Assembly: GCF_001552135.1 (NCBI RefSeq)
Contig: NZ_BCQP01000010.1
Span: forward strand, 124,001-188,000
DNA from: Actinomadura chibensis NBRC 106107
Lineage (GTDB): Bacteria; Actinomycetota; Actinomycetes; Streptosporangiales; Streptosporangiaceae
Length of the DNA: 64,000 bases
Reading direction: 5' to 3'
Shown here: in pieces, positions 1 through 8,250 of the stretch
Layout of the letters: each line of letters opens with the position of its first letter
Numbering within the stretch: the first letter of the stretch is position 1
The notes under the pieces: model-generated
Databases searched by the model: none
Told to the model about the DNA's origin: nothing
What the model saw: the letters and a program-made list of their open reading frames with translations, nothing else
Program-made: the position numbers and the translations under genes

Positions 1-1661
1 AAGACGATGCCGCCGGTGCCGCCGATCTCGTAGAGGTCGCCGATGGAGCCGTCGGCGAGCACGGCCATCGTGGAGTAGCCGGCGGCGCCCGGCTTGAGCA
101 GGGCGTGGCGGGGCCAGCTCGCGCCGTCGTCCGAGCTGAGGCGGACGGTGAGGTCGGTCCGCGAAGCCGCCGCGTTGTTGCTGTGCAGGGCGGCGGCCGT
201 CAGCGGTGGGGCCCCCGCGTCCGGCGGCAGGTAGGAGATCTCGTCGCCGTTGCAGCGCGGGTCGATCAGGCCGCTGTTCCAGGACGCCCCGAAGGGCGCG
301 GTCACGTCCGCGGCGGTGGCGTACCAGCGGTTCCCGTCGGTGTCGGAGCGCATGTTCTGGGCGATCCGCCCGGTGGAGCGCTGCACGGCCTTGCTCTCGT
401 TCACGCCGGACCCGGCGGTCGTCCCGTTGCGCCATGTCGCGCCGTGGTCGTCGGAGTAGATGTTGGACGCGTGCGAGACGCCGCCGTCCCGGAACACGAT
501 CGGCTGGACGAGGCGCCCGGACGCGAGCTGGATCCCGTGCCCGGACGAGGCGAACATGCCCGCCCACTCCGGCCTGCGGACCTGGGGGTTGAGGTCCACC
601 GGGGCGCTCCACGTCGCGCCGTCGTCGGTGGAGGCGATGTAGCGGATGTGGGTGTTGGTGGTGGAGGTCTCCGACGTGTCGCCGGGCGTGGAGCCGAAGT
701 AGCCGACACCGGGCCCGGGCGAGTAGGTGAAGAAGCAGAAGATCGTTCCGGTCACGCGGTCGACCAGCAGGCTCGGATCGCCGTACCCCTCGGACGCGGT
801 GGGCGCCTTCGCGATGATCCTCGGGCGGCTGAAGGTCGCGCCTCCGTCGGTGCTGCGGGCCATCGCGATCCGGATGTCGTTGGTGCCGCCGCCGAGGTCG
901 TAGCTGCCGTCGACGCGTGCGTCCATCGCGGCGATCACGGCGCCGCCGTTGCCCACGGCGAGCGCCGGGATGCGGACGGACTTCGCGGCCTTGCCCAGCC
1001 CGTCGATCACGGTGGACGTGGTCAGGACGGTCTGCGCGTTCATCCCCGGCCTCCCGGCGCCGAGCCCGCAGCCGGACCTCCCGGCGAGGGTGCGCCGCCA
1101 GGACCCGGCGGAGACCTGGAGCGTGTAGGGGGTGCCGTCCGGGACCGTCCAGGAGAGGCCGTCGTGGCCGGACCCCGCGGGAACGGCCACGTTCCAGGAC
1201 GAGCCGGAGCGTCCGGGCCAGGTGACGGTGAAGTCGCGGGACGCGGGCGAGCGGTTGTCCAGGACGAGGCGCAACCGGTGCCGGGCGCCGCAGTCCATGG
1301 CGGTGCGGGCGCTCAGCGCGTCCGAGCAGTCGAGGACGCCGGAGTCGGTCTGGTCGAAGCCCCGCGGAGTCGTCGTCCGGAAGGTGTAGGCGGTCCCGGA
1401 CGGCCGGGTGAAGTGGAAGTGGGCGCTGTCGCCCGGCGCGACCTCGGCGGTCCAGGCGCCGACGCCGGGCCAGGTCAGGGTGAACGCGGTGGGGGAGGAG
1501 GACCGGTTGGTCACGGTCTCCTGGATGCGGCTGGACGTGCAGTCGGTCGTCACGACGGCGGACTCCCCGGCGGCGGCGTGTGCCGGGACGGCGAGGGCGG
1601 TCGGCGCGACGGTGGTGACCCCCGCCACGAGGACGGCGCGGGTTCTGGAGGACGGGCGCAT
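1..1661 (-). CDS. Secreted exo-alpha-sialidase (C-terminus beyond window)
   Basis: Releases terminal sialic acid from glycoconjugates outside the cell. The protein opens with a Sec signal peptide (about residues 1-30, ending AHA-A). Two tandem copies of a roughly 80-residue Ig-like module follow (about 40-110 and 124-198, each with a TxTWPG core). The catalytic six-blade propeller begins with the RIP motif (Arg230-Ile-Pro). Four Asp-boxes (SxDxGxTW/F) are visible near 270, 344, 403 and 509, as in GH33 sialidases. About 553 residues are inside the window and the frame is still open at base 1. A good Shine-Dalgarno (AAGGAG) precedes the ATG. It lies downstream of the GntR gene on the same strand, has its own promoter, and shares an operator with the importer operon, so it is part of the sialic-acid regulon. 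Confidence 0.9.
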   Translation of the reverse strand, partial: MRPSSRTRAVLVAGVTTVAPTALAVPAHAAAGESAVVTTDCTSSRIQETVTNRSSSPTAFTLTWPGVGAWTAEVAPGDSAHFHFTRPSGTAYTFRTTTPRGFDQTDSGVLDCSDALSARTAMDCGARHRLRLVLDNRSPASRDFTVTWPGRSGSSWNVAVPAGSGHDGLSWTVPDGTPYTLQVSAGSWRRTLAGRSGCGLGAGRPGMNAQTVLTTSTVIDGLGKAAKSVRIPALAVGNGGAVIAAMDARVDGSYDLGGGTNDIRIAMARSTDGGATFSRPRIIAKAPTASEGYGDPSLLVDRVTGTIFCFFTYSPGPGVGYFGSTPGDTSETSTTNTHIRYIASTDDGATWSAPVDLNPQVRRPEWAGMFASSGHGIQLASGRLVQPIVFRDGGVSHASNIYSDDHGATWRNGTTAGSGVNESKAVQRSTGRIAQNMRSDTDGNRWYATAADVTAPFGASWNSGLIDPRCNGDEISYLPPDAGAPPLTAAALHSNNAAASRTDLTVRLSSDDGASWPRHALLKPGAAGYSTMAVLADGSIGDLYEIGGTGGIV

Positions 1662-1676
1662 GGCCTCACTCCTTGG

Positions 1677-1702
1677 GGTAGGACATGGGATGTAGGATGT
1701 CC
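1677..1702 (-). promoter_or_regulatory. Putative NanR operator in the sialidase leader
   Basis: The minus strand reads ATGTCCTACC (1686-1677), identical to a 10-mer in the importer leader. It matches the FadR-subfamily GntR consensus yGTM-N1-KACy (T-GTC-C-TAC-C). The same place also holds an inverted repeat GGACAT-N10-ATGTCC (1681-1702). It lies just downstream of the predicted start point, where a bound repressor would block elongation. Confidence 0.55.
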
Positions 1703-1714
1703 CTCGATGGAGTG

Positions 1715-1743
1715 AAGCTAGGCCCGGCGGCGGGGACCGTCAA
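1715..1743 (-). promoter_or_regulatory. Sialidase promoter, TTGACG-17-TAGCTT
   Basis: On the minus strand TTGACG (1743-1738) and TAGCTT (1720-1715) are separated by 17 bases. The -35 box overlaps the stop codon of the GntR gene. The predicted transcription start is near 1708, just before the putative operator. Confidence 0.55.
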
Positions 1744-2534
1744 GCCCGGGTCTCGCCCCCGGCGGCTCCGACCGCGCTGTCGTCGCGGGCGCTGTCGTCG
1801 CGGGCCTGGTCGAGGCGGGCGCGGATGCCGCGGAAGTGCGCGGCCATCGCGGTGGCGGCGCGCTCGCGGTCGCCCGCGCGCAGCGCCTCGTAGATGTCGC
1901 GGTGCCGCTCGGCGACGTCGGCCGCCTCCTGCTCCACCGGCGCGAGGTCGTGCTGGAGCGTCCGGTACACGTCCCAGAACGCGCCGAGGAGCTGGTTGAC
2001 GATCGGGTTGGCGAGCGGCCGGTAGAGCAGTTCGTGGAAGAGCCGGTCGGTCTCCGGGGTGACGAACCCGGCGGCGGCCTCCTCCTCCATCCGCCGCATG
2101 GCCTCGTCCAGCGCCGGCCCGCCGGCGGCGAGGCCGCGGTCGATGACCTGCTCGACGAGGCCGCGTTCGAGCACCTCGCGGACGTCCACGAGGTGCGCGA
2201 GGTCGTCGCGGCCCTGCCGCTTGGAGATCCGGGCGTGGAAGGTCAGCTCGTCGACCAGCGCGCCGAGCGACATGGTGCCGACGTACATGCCGAAGCCGTG
2301 CCTGATCTCCACGATCCCGACGGCCTGCAGGGCCTTCAGCGCCTCGCGCAGCGAGTTGCGGCTGACGTCGAGCTCGTCCACCAGCTCGAACTCGGTGGGC
2401 ATCGGATCGCCCACCGCGAGGCCGCGCTCCAGGATCAGCTGCTTGACCCGCTGCTGCACCTCCTCGGTGCGGCTGCTGCGGCCGCGCGCCGCACGGCCCC
2501 GCGTCCGAGCTGCGGTCATCGGCTCTCGCTCCAT
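1740..2534 (-). CDS. nanR: FadR-family GntR regulator of sialic-acid catabolism (NanR-like)
   Basis: Ligand-responsive repressor. An N-terminal winged helix-turn-helix (about residues 15-80, with PTEFELVDELDVSRNSLREAL) is followed by an all-helical FCD ligand domain (about 100-250). The domain has the D-x3-H type pattern (TDRLFHELLY) and a late His (MAAHFRGI) expected for metal-assisted ligand binding. The start at 2534 is chosen for GAGGAG ten bases upstream; an ATG at 2519 is the alternative. The gene sits between the sialidase and the divergent importer-nanAKE operon. Both of those targets carry an operator fitting the FadR-type consensus, so control by sialic acid or ManNAc-6-P is a strong inference. 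The specific effector is not visible in the sequence. Confidence 0.82.
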   Translation of the reverse strand: MEREPMTAARTRGRAARGRSSRTEEVQQRVKQLILERGLAVGDPMPTEFELVDELDVSRNSLREALKALQAVGIVEIRHGFGMYVGTMSLGALVDELTFHARISKRQGRDDLAHLVDVREVLERGLVEQVIDRGLAAGGPALDEAMRRMEEEAAAGFVTPETDRLFHELLYRPLANPIVNQLLGAFWDVYRTLQHDLAPVEQEAADVAERHRDIYEALRAGDRERAATAMAAHFRGIRARLDQARDDSARDDSAVGAAGGETRA

Positions 2535-2574
2535 CCCCGGGGGACTCCTCGTCGCATCGATCGGGGTCCGGCAC

Positions 2575-2603
2575 TTGACCTCGCCGGCACCGCGGCCTAC
2601 GGT
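2575..2603 (+). promoter_or_regulatory. Importer-nanAKE operon promoter, TTGACC-17-TACGGT
   Basis: TTGACC (2575-2580) and TACGGT (2598-2603) have a 17-base spacer in the divergent gap after the GntR gene. The start point would be near 2610, about ten bases before the shared operator. Confidence 0.5.
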
Positions 2604-2623
2604 ACACCGACACACGACGTTGG

Positions 2624-2633
2624 ATGTCCTACC
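2624..2633 (+). promoter_or_regulatory. Putative NanR operator in the importer leader
   Basis: ATGTCCTACC is identical to the site in the sialidase leader and fits yGTM-N1-KACy of FadR-type GntR repressors. It lies between the predicted start point and the GTG of the solute-binding protein. Confidence 0.55.
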
Positions 2634-2695
2634 TCCCCTGCCACCTGCGGATCCGACTACCCTGCCAGCCACCTTCGCACTCCCCGGGAGACGAC

Positions 2696-4291
2696 GTGAC
2701 CGATCTCCAGCCCGGCCGCGGCCCGACCCGCCGCGACCTCCTGCGCTACACCGGTCTGCTCGGCGCGGCGGCGACGATCAGCGCCGGCCTGGCCGCGTGC
2801 GGCGGCCCGTCCTCCACCGGCTCCGGCGGCTCCGGCGGCGCCAAGGACACGATCCAGGCCGCCCTCGCCTACGCCCTGTCCGGCGGCTTCGACCCGATGA
2901 CGGCCTCCAGCGCGGTCGCCGTGGCGGCCAACCTCCACGTCCTGGAGGCGCTCGTCGACCTCGACCCGATCACCCGGCGGCCCTACAACGCGCTCGCCAA
3001 GGCCGCGCCCGAGAAGGTGGACGGCACCACCTACCGGGTCGCGATCCGGGACGGCGCCGCGTTCCACGACGGCTCCCCGGTCACCGCCGACGACGTCGTG
3101 TTCAGCTTCGAGCGCGTCCTGGACCCGGGCAACGCCTCGCTGTTCGTCCAGTTCCTGCCGTTCCTGGACGGAGTGAGGAAGGTCGACGCGAACACGGTCG
3201 AGTTCAAGCTCAAGTACCCGTTCGCGCTGTTCGGCGAGCGGCTGTCCGTTGTGCGGATCGTGCCGAAGAAGATCGTCGAGGCCGACCGCAAGAGGTTCGA
3301 CGCGCTGCCGGTCGGCTCCGGCCCGTACAAGCTGGTCTCGGCGAACGCCACCGACGGCCTGGCGTTCGCGAGGTCGGCCGGCTACAACGGCCCGCGCCCG
3401 GCGAAGGCCGCGAAGATGACGTGGCTGCTGCTGGCCGAGCCGTCCACGCGCGTCACGGCGCTCCAGTCGGGACGGGTGCAGGCGATCGAGGCCGTCCCGT
3501 ACCTGAACGCCGAGGCGCTGTCGAAGGCCGCCGCCGTCGAGTCGGTGCAGAGCTTCGGGCTGCTGTTCCTCATGTTCAACTGCAAGGCGAAGCCGTTCGA
3601 CGACGTGCGCGTCCGGCAGGCGCTGCACTACGCGCTCGACACCGACAAGCTGATCAGGACGGCGCTGCTCGGCAACGCGGCCGCGGCGACGAGCTTCCTG
3701 CCCGCCGGGCACCCCGACTACGTCCGGGCGTCCACCGTCTACGGCTACGATCCCGGCAAGGCGCGCGAACTGCTGTCGGACGCGGGCGTGAGCGGCCTCA
3801 AGGTCGAGCTCGTCACCACCGACACCGACTTCGTCAAGGACTGCGCGCCGCTGATCAAGCAGAGCTGGGACGCGGTCGGCGTCGCCACCATGCTCAACGT
3901 CGGCCAGTCCGGCGGGCAGTACTCCAACCGCGTGGACACCGGCAAGTACCAGGTCATGGCGGCGCCGGGCGACCCGTCGGTGTTCGGCAACGACTGCGAC
4001 CTGCTGATGCGCTGGTTCTACGTCGGCACCTGGCCCGAGCACCGCAGCTACAGCTCCGGCACCGCGCAGGCCAGGAGGGTCGTCGGGCTGCTGGACGAGG
4101 CGGCCCGCGAACCCGACGCGGCCGCCCGCAGGGAGCTGTGGCGGCAGGCCATCGACATCGTCGCCGAGCAGGCCGCGCTCTACCCGATCTTCCACCGCAG
4201 GCTCGTCACCGGCTGGAAGCGGGACGCGCTGCCCGGCTTCCGGCCCATGTCCACGACCGGCCTGTCCTTCCTGGACGTCGGCCGCCGCTGA
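2696..4291 (+). CDS. ABC importer substrate-binding lipoprotein, family 5 (likely sialic acid)
   Basis: Extracytoplasmic binding protein of the peptide/nickel family (SBP_bac_5). It has a twin-arginine motif (TRRDLL, residues 11-16) and a lipobox (GLAAC, lipidated Cys35), so it is probably a Tat-exported lipoprotein of 531 residues. Family hallmarks include AFHDGSPVTADDVVFSFERV and VRQALHYALD. The GTG at 2696 is chosen over an upstream ATG because GGGAG lies five bases before it and the protein then begins directly at the signal. It is the first gene of a translationally coupled operon ending in nanE. Peptide-type sialic-acid importers are known (SatABCD of Haemophilus ducreyi, NanBCDF of bifidobacteria), so sialic acid is the probable cargo, inferred from context. 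Confidence 0.85.
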   Translation: MTDLQPGRGPTRRDLLRYTGLLGAAATISAGLAACGGPSSTGSGGSGGAKDTIQAALAYALSGGFDPMTASSAVAVAANLHVLEALVDLDPITRRPYNALAKAAPEKVDGTTYRVAIRDGAAFHDGSPVTADDVVFSFERVLDPGNASLFVQFLPFLDGVRKVDANTVEFKLKYPFALFGERLSVVRIVPKKIVEADRKRFDALPVGSGPYKLVSANATDGLAFARSAGYNGPRPAKAAKMTWLLLAEPSTRVTALQSGRVQAIEAVPYLNAEALSKAAAVESVQSFGLLFLMFNCKAKPFDDVRVRQALHYALDTDKLIRTALLGNAAAATSFLPAGHPDYVRASTVYGYDPGKARELLSDAGVSGLKVELVTTDTDFVKDCAPLIKQSWDAVGVATMLNVGQSGGQYSNRVDTGKYQVMAAPGDPSVFGNDCDLLMRWFYVGTWPEHRSYSSGTAQARRVVGLLDEAAREPDAAARRELWRQAIDIVAEQAALYPIFHRRLVTGWKRDALPGFRPMSTTGLSFLDVGRR

Positions 4292-4316
4292 CGCCGCCCG
4301 CAGAACGGACGCCGCG

Positions 4317-5276
4317 ATGGCCCAGATCCTGCGCATGACGGCGGGACGCCTGCTGACCCTCGTGCCGATGGTGCTGGGGATCACCCTGTTCGTCTTCGCC
4401 ATGCTGCGCTTCTCACCGAACGACCCCGCCTACAACGCCCTCGGCGAGGGCGCGACGCCGCGGGCGCGGCACGCCTACGCGGCCGAGCACGGGCTGACCG
4501 ACCCGCTGCCGGTCCGCTACGTCCGGTTCCTCGGCGACCTGGCGCACGGCGACCTCGGCGTCACCGCCCCGCCGAGCCGGTCCGTCACGGACGCGATCGG
4601 GACGGCGTTCCCGCTCACGCTCCAGCTCACCGTCCTCGCCGTGCTGCTCGGCGCGGTGTTCGCGCTGGTCCTCGGCGTCACCGCGGCCCTGTTCCGGGAC
4701 CGCTGGCCGGACCACGCGATCCGGGTGCTGTCCATGGCGGGGGTCGCGATGCCGTCGTTCTGGCTCGGCATCCTGCTGATCCAGCAGTTCGCGCTCCGGC
4801 TCGGCTGGTTCCCGACCGGCGGGTACGTCAACCCGGCCGACTCGCTCGGCGGCTGGCTGCGCAGTCTCGCCCTGCCCGCGGTCGCGGTCGCGTTCCCGGT
4901 CGGGTCGCTGCTCGCGCGGGTGGTGCGCACCGCGATGGTCGAGGAGCTCGACCGCGACTACGTGCGCACGGCGGTCGGCGGCGGGCTGCCGCGCGTGGTC
5001 GTGGTCGGCCGCAACGTGCTGCGGAACGCGCTGATCACGCCGCTGACCGTGCTCGGCCTGCAGATCGGCTACCTGCTGAGCGGCGCCGTCGTGGTCGAGG
5101 CGATCTTCGGGCTGCCCGGCCTCGGCACGCTGATCATGCAGGGCGTGACGGCCGGCGACCCGGCCCTCGTGCAGGGCGTCGTGCTCGGGATCGCGCTGAC
5201 GTTCCTCGTGGTCAACCTGCTGGTGGACGTCCTCTACCTGTTCGCTAACCCGCGGCTGAGGGGAGCGACCCGATGA
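4317..5276 (+). CDS. ABC importer permease, DppB type
   Basis: Inner-membrane permease of 319 residues with an N-terminal anchor segment (LLTLVPMVLGITLFVFAML) and five further hydrophobic spans, the layout of DppB/OppB proteins. The coupling loop near the C-terminus (YVRTAVGGGLPRVVVVGRNVLRNALITP) resembles the DppB EAA-like loop. The stop codon overlaps the ATG of the next gene by four bases (ATGA). It should pair with the DppC-type half of the following fusion gene. Confidence 0.88.
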   Translation: MAQILRMTAGRLLTLVPMVLGITLFVFAMLRFSPNDPAYNALGEGATPRARHAYAAEHGLTDPLPVRYVRFLGDLAHGDLGVTAPPSRSVTDAIGTAFPLTLQLTVLAVLLGAVFALVLGVTAALFRDRWPDHAIRVLSMAGVAMPSFWLGILLIQQFALRLGWFPTGGYVNPADSLGGWLRSLALPAVAVAFPVGSLLARVVRTAMVEELDRDYVRTAVGGGLPRVVVVGRNVLRNALITPLTVLGLQIGYLLSGAVVVEAIFGLPGLGTLIMQGVTAGDPALVQGVVLGIALTFLVVNLLVDVLYLFANPRLRGATR

Positions 5277-7237
5277 CCGTGCCCCCGGCCCACGCGGTCC
5301 GCGCCGTCCGCGCGCTGCGGCCCGCGTCCCGGATCGCGCTGGGCGCGCTGCTGGTGATCGTCCTCGCCGCCCTCGCCGCCCCGCTGATCGCCCGGCACGA
5401 CCCGCTCGCCACCGGCCTCGCCTCCCGGCCGCCGTCCGGCGAGCACTGGTTCGGCACCGACCGGGTGGGCCGGGACGTGTTCGCCCGCGTCCTGTACGGG
5501 GCGCGCTGGTCCCTCGCGATCGGCCTCGGCGCGACGCTGCTCGCGCTCGCCGCCGGGGCGCTGCTCGGCGCGCTCGCCGCGACCGCCCACCGCGTCGTGG
5601 ACGAGGTCGTCATGCGGTGCCTCGACGTCGTCATGGCGTTCCCGGCGGTCGCGCTCGCCGCCGTCCTCGTCACCGCGTTCGGCACGAGCCTGCCCGTGCT
5701 GATCTGCACGATCGCGTTCCTGTACGTCCCGCAGATCGCGCGGGTGGTGCGGGCCAACGTCCTGTCGCAGTACGGCGAGGACTACGTCGCGGCGGAGCGC
5801 GTCATCGGCGCGGGCGCCTGGCACATCCTGCGCCGGCACGTCGTGGTGAACTGCGCGGCGCCGATCCTCGTGTTCTGCACGATCGTCGTCGCCAACGCCA
5901 TCGTGTTCGAGGCGAGCCTGTCGTTCATCGGCGCGGGCGTGCAGGACCCGGACCCGTCGTGGGGCAGCGTCATCGCCTACGGCAAGTCGCTGGTGCTGGC
6001 GGGCGGCTGGTGGGCCACATTCTTCCCCGGCTTGTTCATCCTGGTCACGGTGCTGGTGCTGAACGTCCTCTCCGAGGGCGTGTCGGACGTCTGGGCGGCG
6101 CCCGCGGCACGGCCCGGCGCCGAGCCCGCCGCGCTGCCCGATGCGACGCCCGGCGGGCCTCCCGCGCCCGCCGCGCCGCCGCCCGCCGCCGCCGGCCTGC
6201 GGGAGGCGGGACGTCGGCTCGCCGCACGGGCCCGCCCCCTCCCGGACGGCGAGCCGCTGCTCCGCGTCGAAAACCTCGCCATCGGCTTCCCGGACCGCTA
6301 CGGCGACCTCGACGTCGTCGACGGCGTGTCGCTGGACGTCCGCCCCGGCGAGGTCGTCGGGCTGGTCGGCGAGAGCGGCTGCGGCAAGAGCCTCACCAGC
6401 CTGGCGATCATGGGACTGGAGCCGCGCGGCGCCCGGATCGGCGGACGGCTCCTGTTCGACGGCCGCGACCTGCGCGCCCTGCCCGCCCGGGAGCGCCGCC
6501 GGCTGCTCGGCCACGACATGGCGATGATCTACCAGGACGCGCTGTCCTCGCTGAACCCGGCGATGACGATCCGCGCCCAGCTCCGCCAGCTCACCCGGCG
6601 CGGCGGCACCCGCACCCCCGCCGAGCTGCTCGGCCTCGTCGGCCTCGACCCGGCCCGGACGCTGCGCAGCTACCCGCACGAGCTGTCCGGCGGGCAGCGG
6701 CAGCGGGTCCTGATCGCGATGGCGCTGTCCCGCGACCCGCGGCTGGTCGTCGCCGACGAGCCGACCACCGCGCTCGACGTCACCGTCCAGGCGGCGGTCA
6801 TGCGGCTGCTGCTCCGGCTGCGCGCCGAGCTCGGCTTCGCGCTGATCCTCGTCTCGCACGACCTCGCGCTCGTCGCCGACGTCACCGACCGGGTGGTGGT
6901 GATGTACGGCGGGCAGGTCGCCGAGGCGGGCGTCACCGCCGAGCTGGTGGCCTCGTCCCGGCACCACTACGCGCGGGGGCTGCTCGGCGCGGTGCTGTCG
7001 CTGGAGGCCGCGGGCGGGCGCCCCGAGCAGATCCCGGGCGTGGTGCCGTCGCCGGAGCGCTTCCCGGCGGGCTGCCGGTTCGCCGACCGCTGCCCGGCGG
7101 CGACGCGGCGGTGCCTGACGACGCGGCCCGAGCCGTCCGGCGACCCGCACCGGCACGCGTTCGCCTGCCACCACCCGGCGGGCGAACCCGCGGGCCCGCC
7201 CGGCCAGGTCCCGGCGAAGGCGGGAGGACCTCGGTGA
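5273..7237 (+). CDS. ABC importer DppC-type permease fused to DppD-type ATPase
   Basis: A 654-residue fusion. Residues 1-270 are a DppC permease, with the EHWFGTDRVGRDVFARVLYGAR signature region and an EAA loop (YVAAERVIGAGAWHILRRHV). A Pro/Ala-rich linker covers about 275-325, and residues 325-650 are an oligopeptide-type ATPase. The ATPase has Walker A (GESGCGKS), signature (LSGGQRQR), Walker B (LVVADEPTTALD), H-loop (SHD) and the Cys-rich C-terminal motif (CRFADRCPAATRRC). These are two separate genes in most organisms. Both ends overlap neighbouring genes (ATGA before, GTGA after), so subunit stoichiometry is built in. I see no sign of a frameshift, since the linker is continuous and of normal composition. 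Confidence 0.9.
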   Translation: MTVPPAHAVRAVRALRPASRIALGALLVIVLAALAAPLIARHDPLATGLASRPPSGEHWFGTDRVGRDVFARVLYGARWSLAIGLGATLLALAAGALLGALAATAHRVVDEVVMRCLDVVMAFPAVALAAVLVTAFGTSLPVLICTIAFLYVPQIARVVRANVLSQYGEDYVAAERVIGAGAWHILRRHVVVNCAAPILVFCTIVVANAIVFEASLSFIGAGVQDPDPSWGSVIAYGKSLVLAGGWWATFFPGLFILVTVLVLNVLSEGVSDVWAAPAARPGAEPAALPDATPGGPPAPAAPPPAAAGLREAGRRLAARARPLPDGEPLLRVENLAIGFPDRYGDLDVVDGVSLDVRPGEVVGLVGESGCGKSLTSLAIMGLEPRGARIGGRLLFDGRDLRALPARERRRLLGHDMAMIYQDALSSLNPAMTIRAQLRQLTRRGGTRTPAELLGLVGLDPARTLRSYPHELSGGQRQRVLIAMALSRDPRLVVADEPTTALDVTVQAAVMRLLLRLRAELGFALILVSHDLALVADVTDRVVVMYGGQVAEAGVTAELVASSRHHYARGLLGAVLSLEAAGGRPEQIPGVVPSPERFPAGCRFADRCPAATRRCLTTRPEPSGDPHRHAFACHHPAGEPAGPPGQVPAKAGGPR

Positions 7238-8250
7238 ACGCGCCCGTGATGGAACTGCGCGACGTGCACGTCCGGCTGCCCGTCCGCGGCGGGAACCCGT
7301 TCCGCCGGGCCGCCGTGCACGCGCTGACCGGCGTCGACCTCGCCGTCGCGCGCGGGGAGACGGTCGGCGTCGTCGGCGAGTCCGGCTGCGGCAAGTCCAC
7401 GCTCGCGAAGGTGCTGGTCGGGCTCACCCGCCCGACGTCCGGGACGGTCCTGTTCGAGGGCGCCGACGTCGGCGCGCTCCGCCGCCGCGACCGCGCCGCC
7501 CGGCTCGGCGCGGCCGTCGGGATGGTCTTCCAGGACCCGGCGACCGCGCTCAACCGGCGGCTGCCGGTCCGCGCGATCCTGCGCGACCCGCTCGACGTGC
7601 ACCGCCGCGGCACGCCCGCGGAGCGGGACGCGCGCGTCCGCGAGCTGATGTCGCTCGTCGGGCTGGCGCCGGGGCTCGCCGCCGCGCCGCCGGGCCGGCT
7701 GTCGGGCGGCCAGCGGCAGCGCGTCGCGATCGCCCGCGCGCTGGCGCTGGACCCCGCGCTGCTCGTCGCGGACGAGCCGACCTCGGCGCTCGACGTGTCC
7801 GTCCGGGCGCAGATCCTCAACCTGCTGCTCGACCTGAAGGACCGGCTCGGCCTCGCGATGGTGTTCGTCTCGCACGACATCCAGACGGTCCGCCGCGTGT
7901 CCGACCGGGTCGCCACCATGTACCTCGGCCGGATCGTCGAGGAGGCCCCGGCCGGCACGATCGCGCGCGGCGGGACCCGCCACCCCTACACCCGGGCGCT
8001 GCTGTCCGCGACGCCGAGCCTGCTCGACCCGATGGAGGCGATCAGGCTGGACGGGCCCGTCCCGTCGGCGGTGCGCCCGCCCTCGGGCTGCCCGTTCCGC
8101 ACCCGCTGCTGGCGCGCCGCCGCCGACTGCGCGCGCGCCATGCCCGGCTTCACGCCCGGACCCGACGACGGGCACCGGTACCGGTGCGCGCACCCGGTCA
8201 CCGGCCCGTCCGACCTCACGCCGTCCACCGCTTCCGAGGAGATTCCGTGA
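7234..8250 (+). CDS. ABC importer ATPase, DppF type
   Basis: Second ATPase of the importer, 338 residues. It has Walker A (GESGCGKS), an FQDP Q-loop, signature LSGGQRQR, Walker B (LLVADEPTSALD) and H-loop SHD. The C-terminal oligopeptide/dipeptide extension with Cys residues is present (GCPFRTRCWRAAADC). The GTG start overlaps the stop of the fusion gene (GTGA), and its own stop overlaps the GTG of nanA. With the preceding genes it completes a full importer of one binding protein, two permease domains and two ATPase domains. Confidence 0.9.
   Translation: MNAPVMELRDVHVRLPVRGGNPFRRAAVHALTGVDLAVARGETVGVVGESGCGKSTLAKVLVGLTRPTSGTVLFEGADVGALRRRDRAARLGAAVGMVFQDPATALNRRLPVRAILRDPLDVHRRGTPAERDARVRELMSLVGLAPGLAAAPPGRLSGGQRQRVAIARALALDPALLVADEPTSALDVSVRAQILNLLLDLKDRLGLAMVFVSHDIQTVRRVSDRVATMYLGRIVEEAPAGTIARGGTRHPYTRALLSATPSLLDPMEAIRLDGPVPSAVRPPSGCPFRTRCWRAAADCARAMPGFTPGPDDGHRYRCAHPVTGPSDLTPSTASEEIP

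Noticed and set aside
2657..4402. Long open frame antisense to the first importer genes, and many like it across the window
   Set aside because: At this GC content, frames opposite or offset from real genes stay open. Their translations are Arg/Pro/Ala-rich without motifs, while the sense genes show clear family signatures and ribosome-binding sites.
5273..7237. Fusion created by a sequencing frameshift
   Set aside because: The linker reads continuously, both partner domains are complete, and gene overlaps on both sides are regular, so a natural fusion is more likely.
8184..8246. Upstream ATG giving nanA a 21-residue N-terminal extension
   Set aside because: The extension lies inside the preceding ATPase gene and has no family similarity; GTG at 8247 overlaps the ATPase stop in the operon's usual GTGA pattern.
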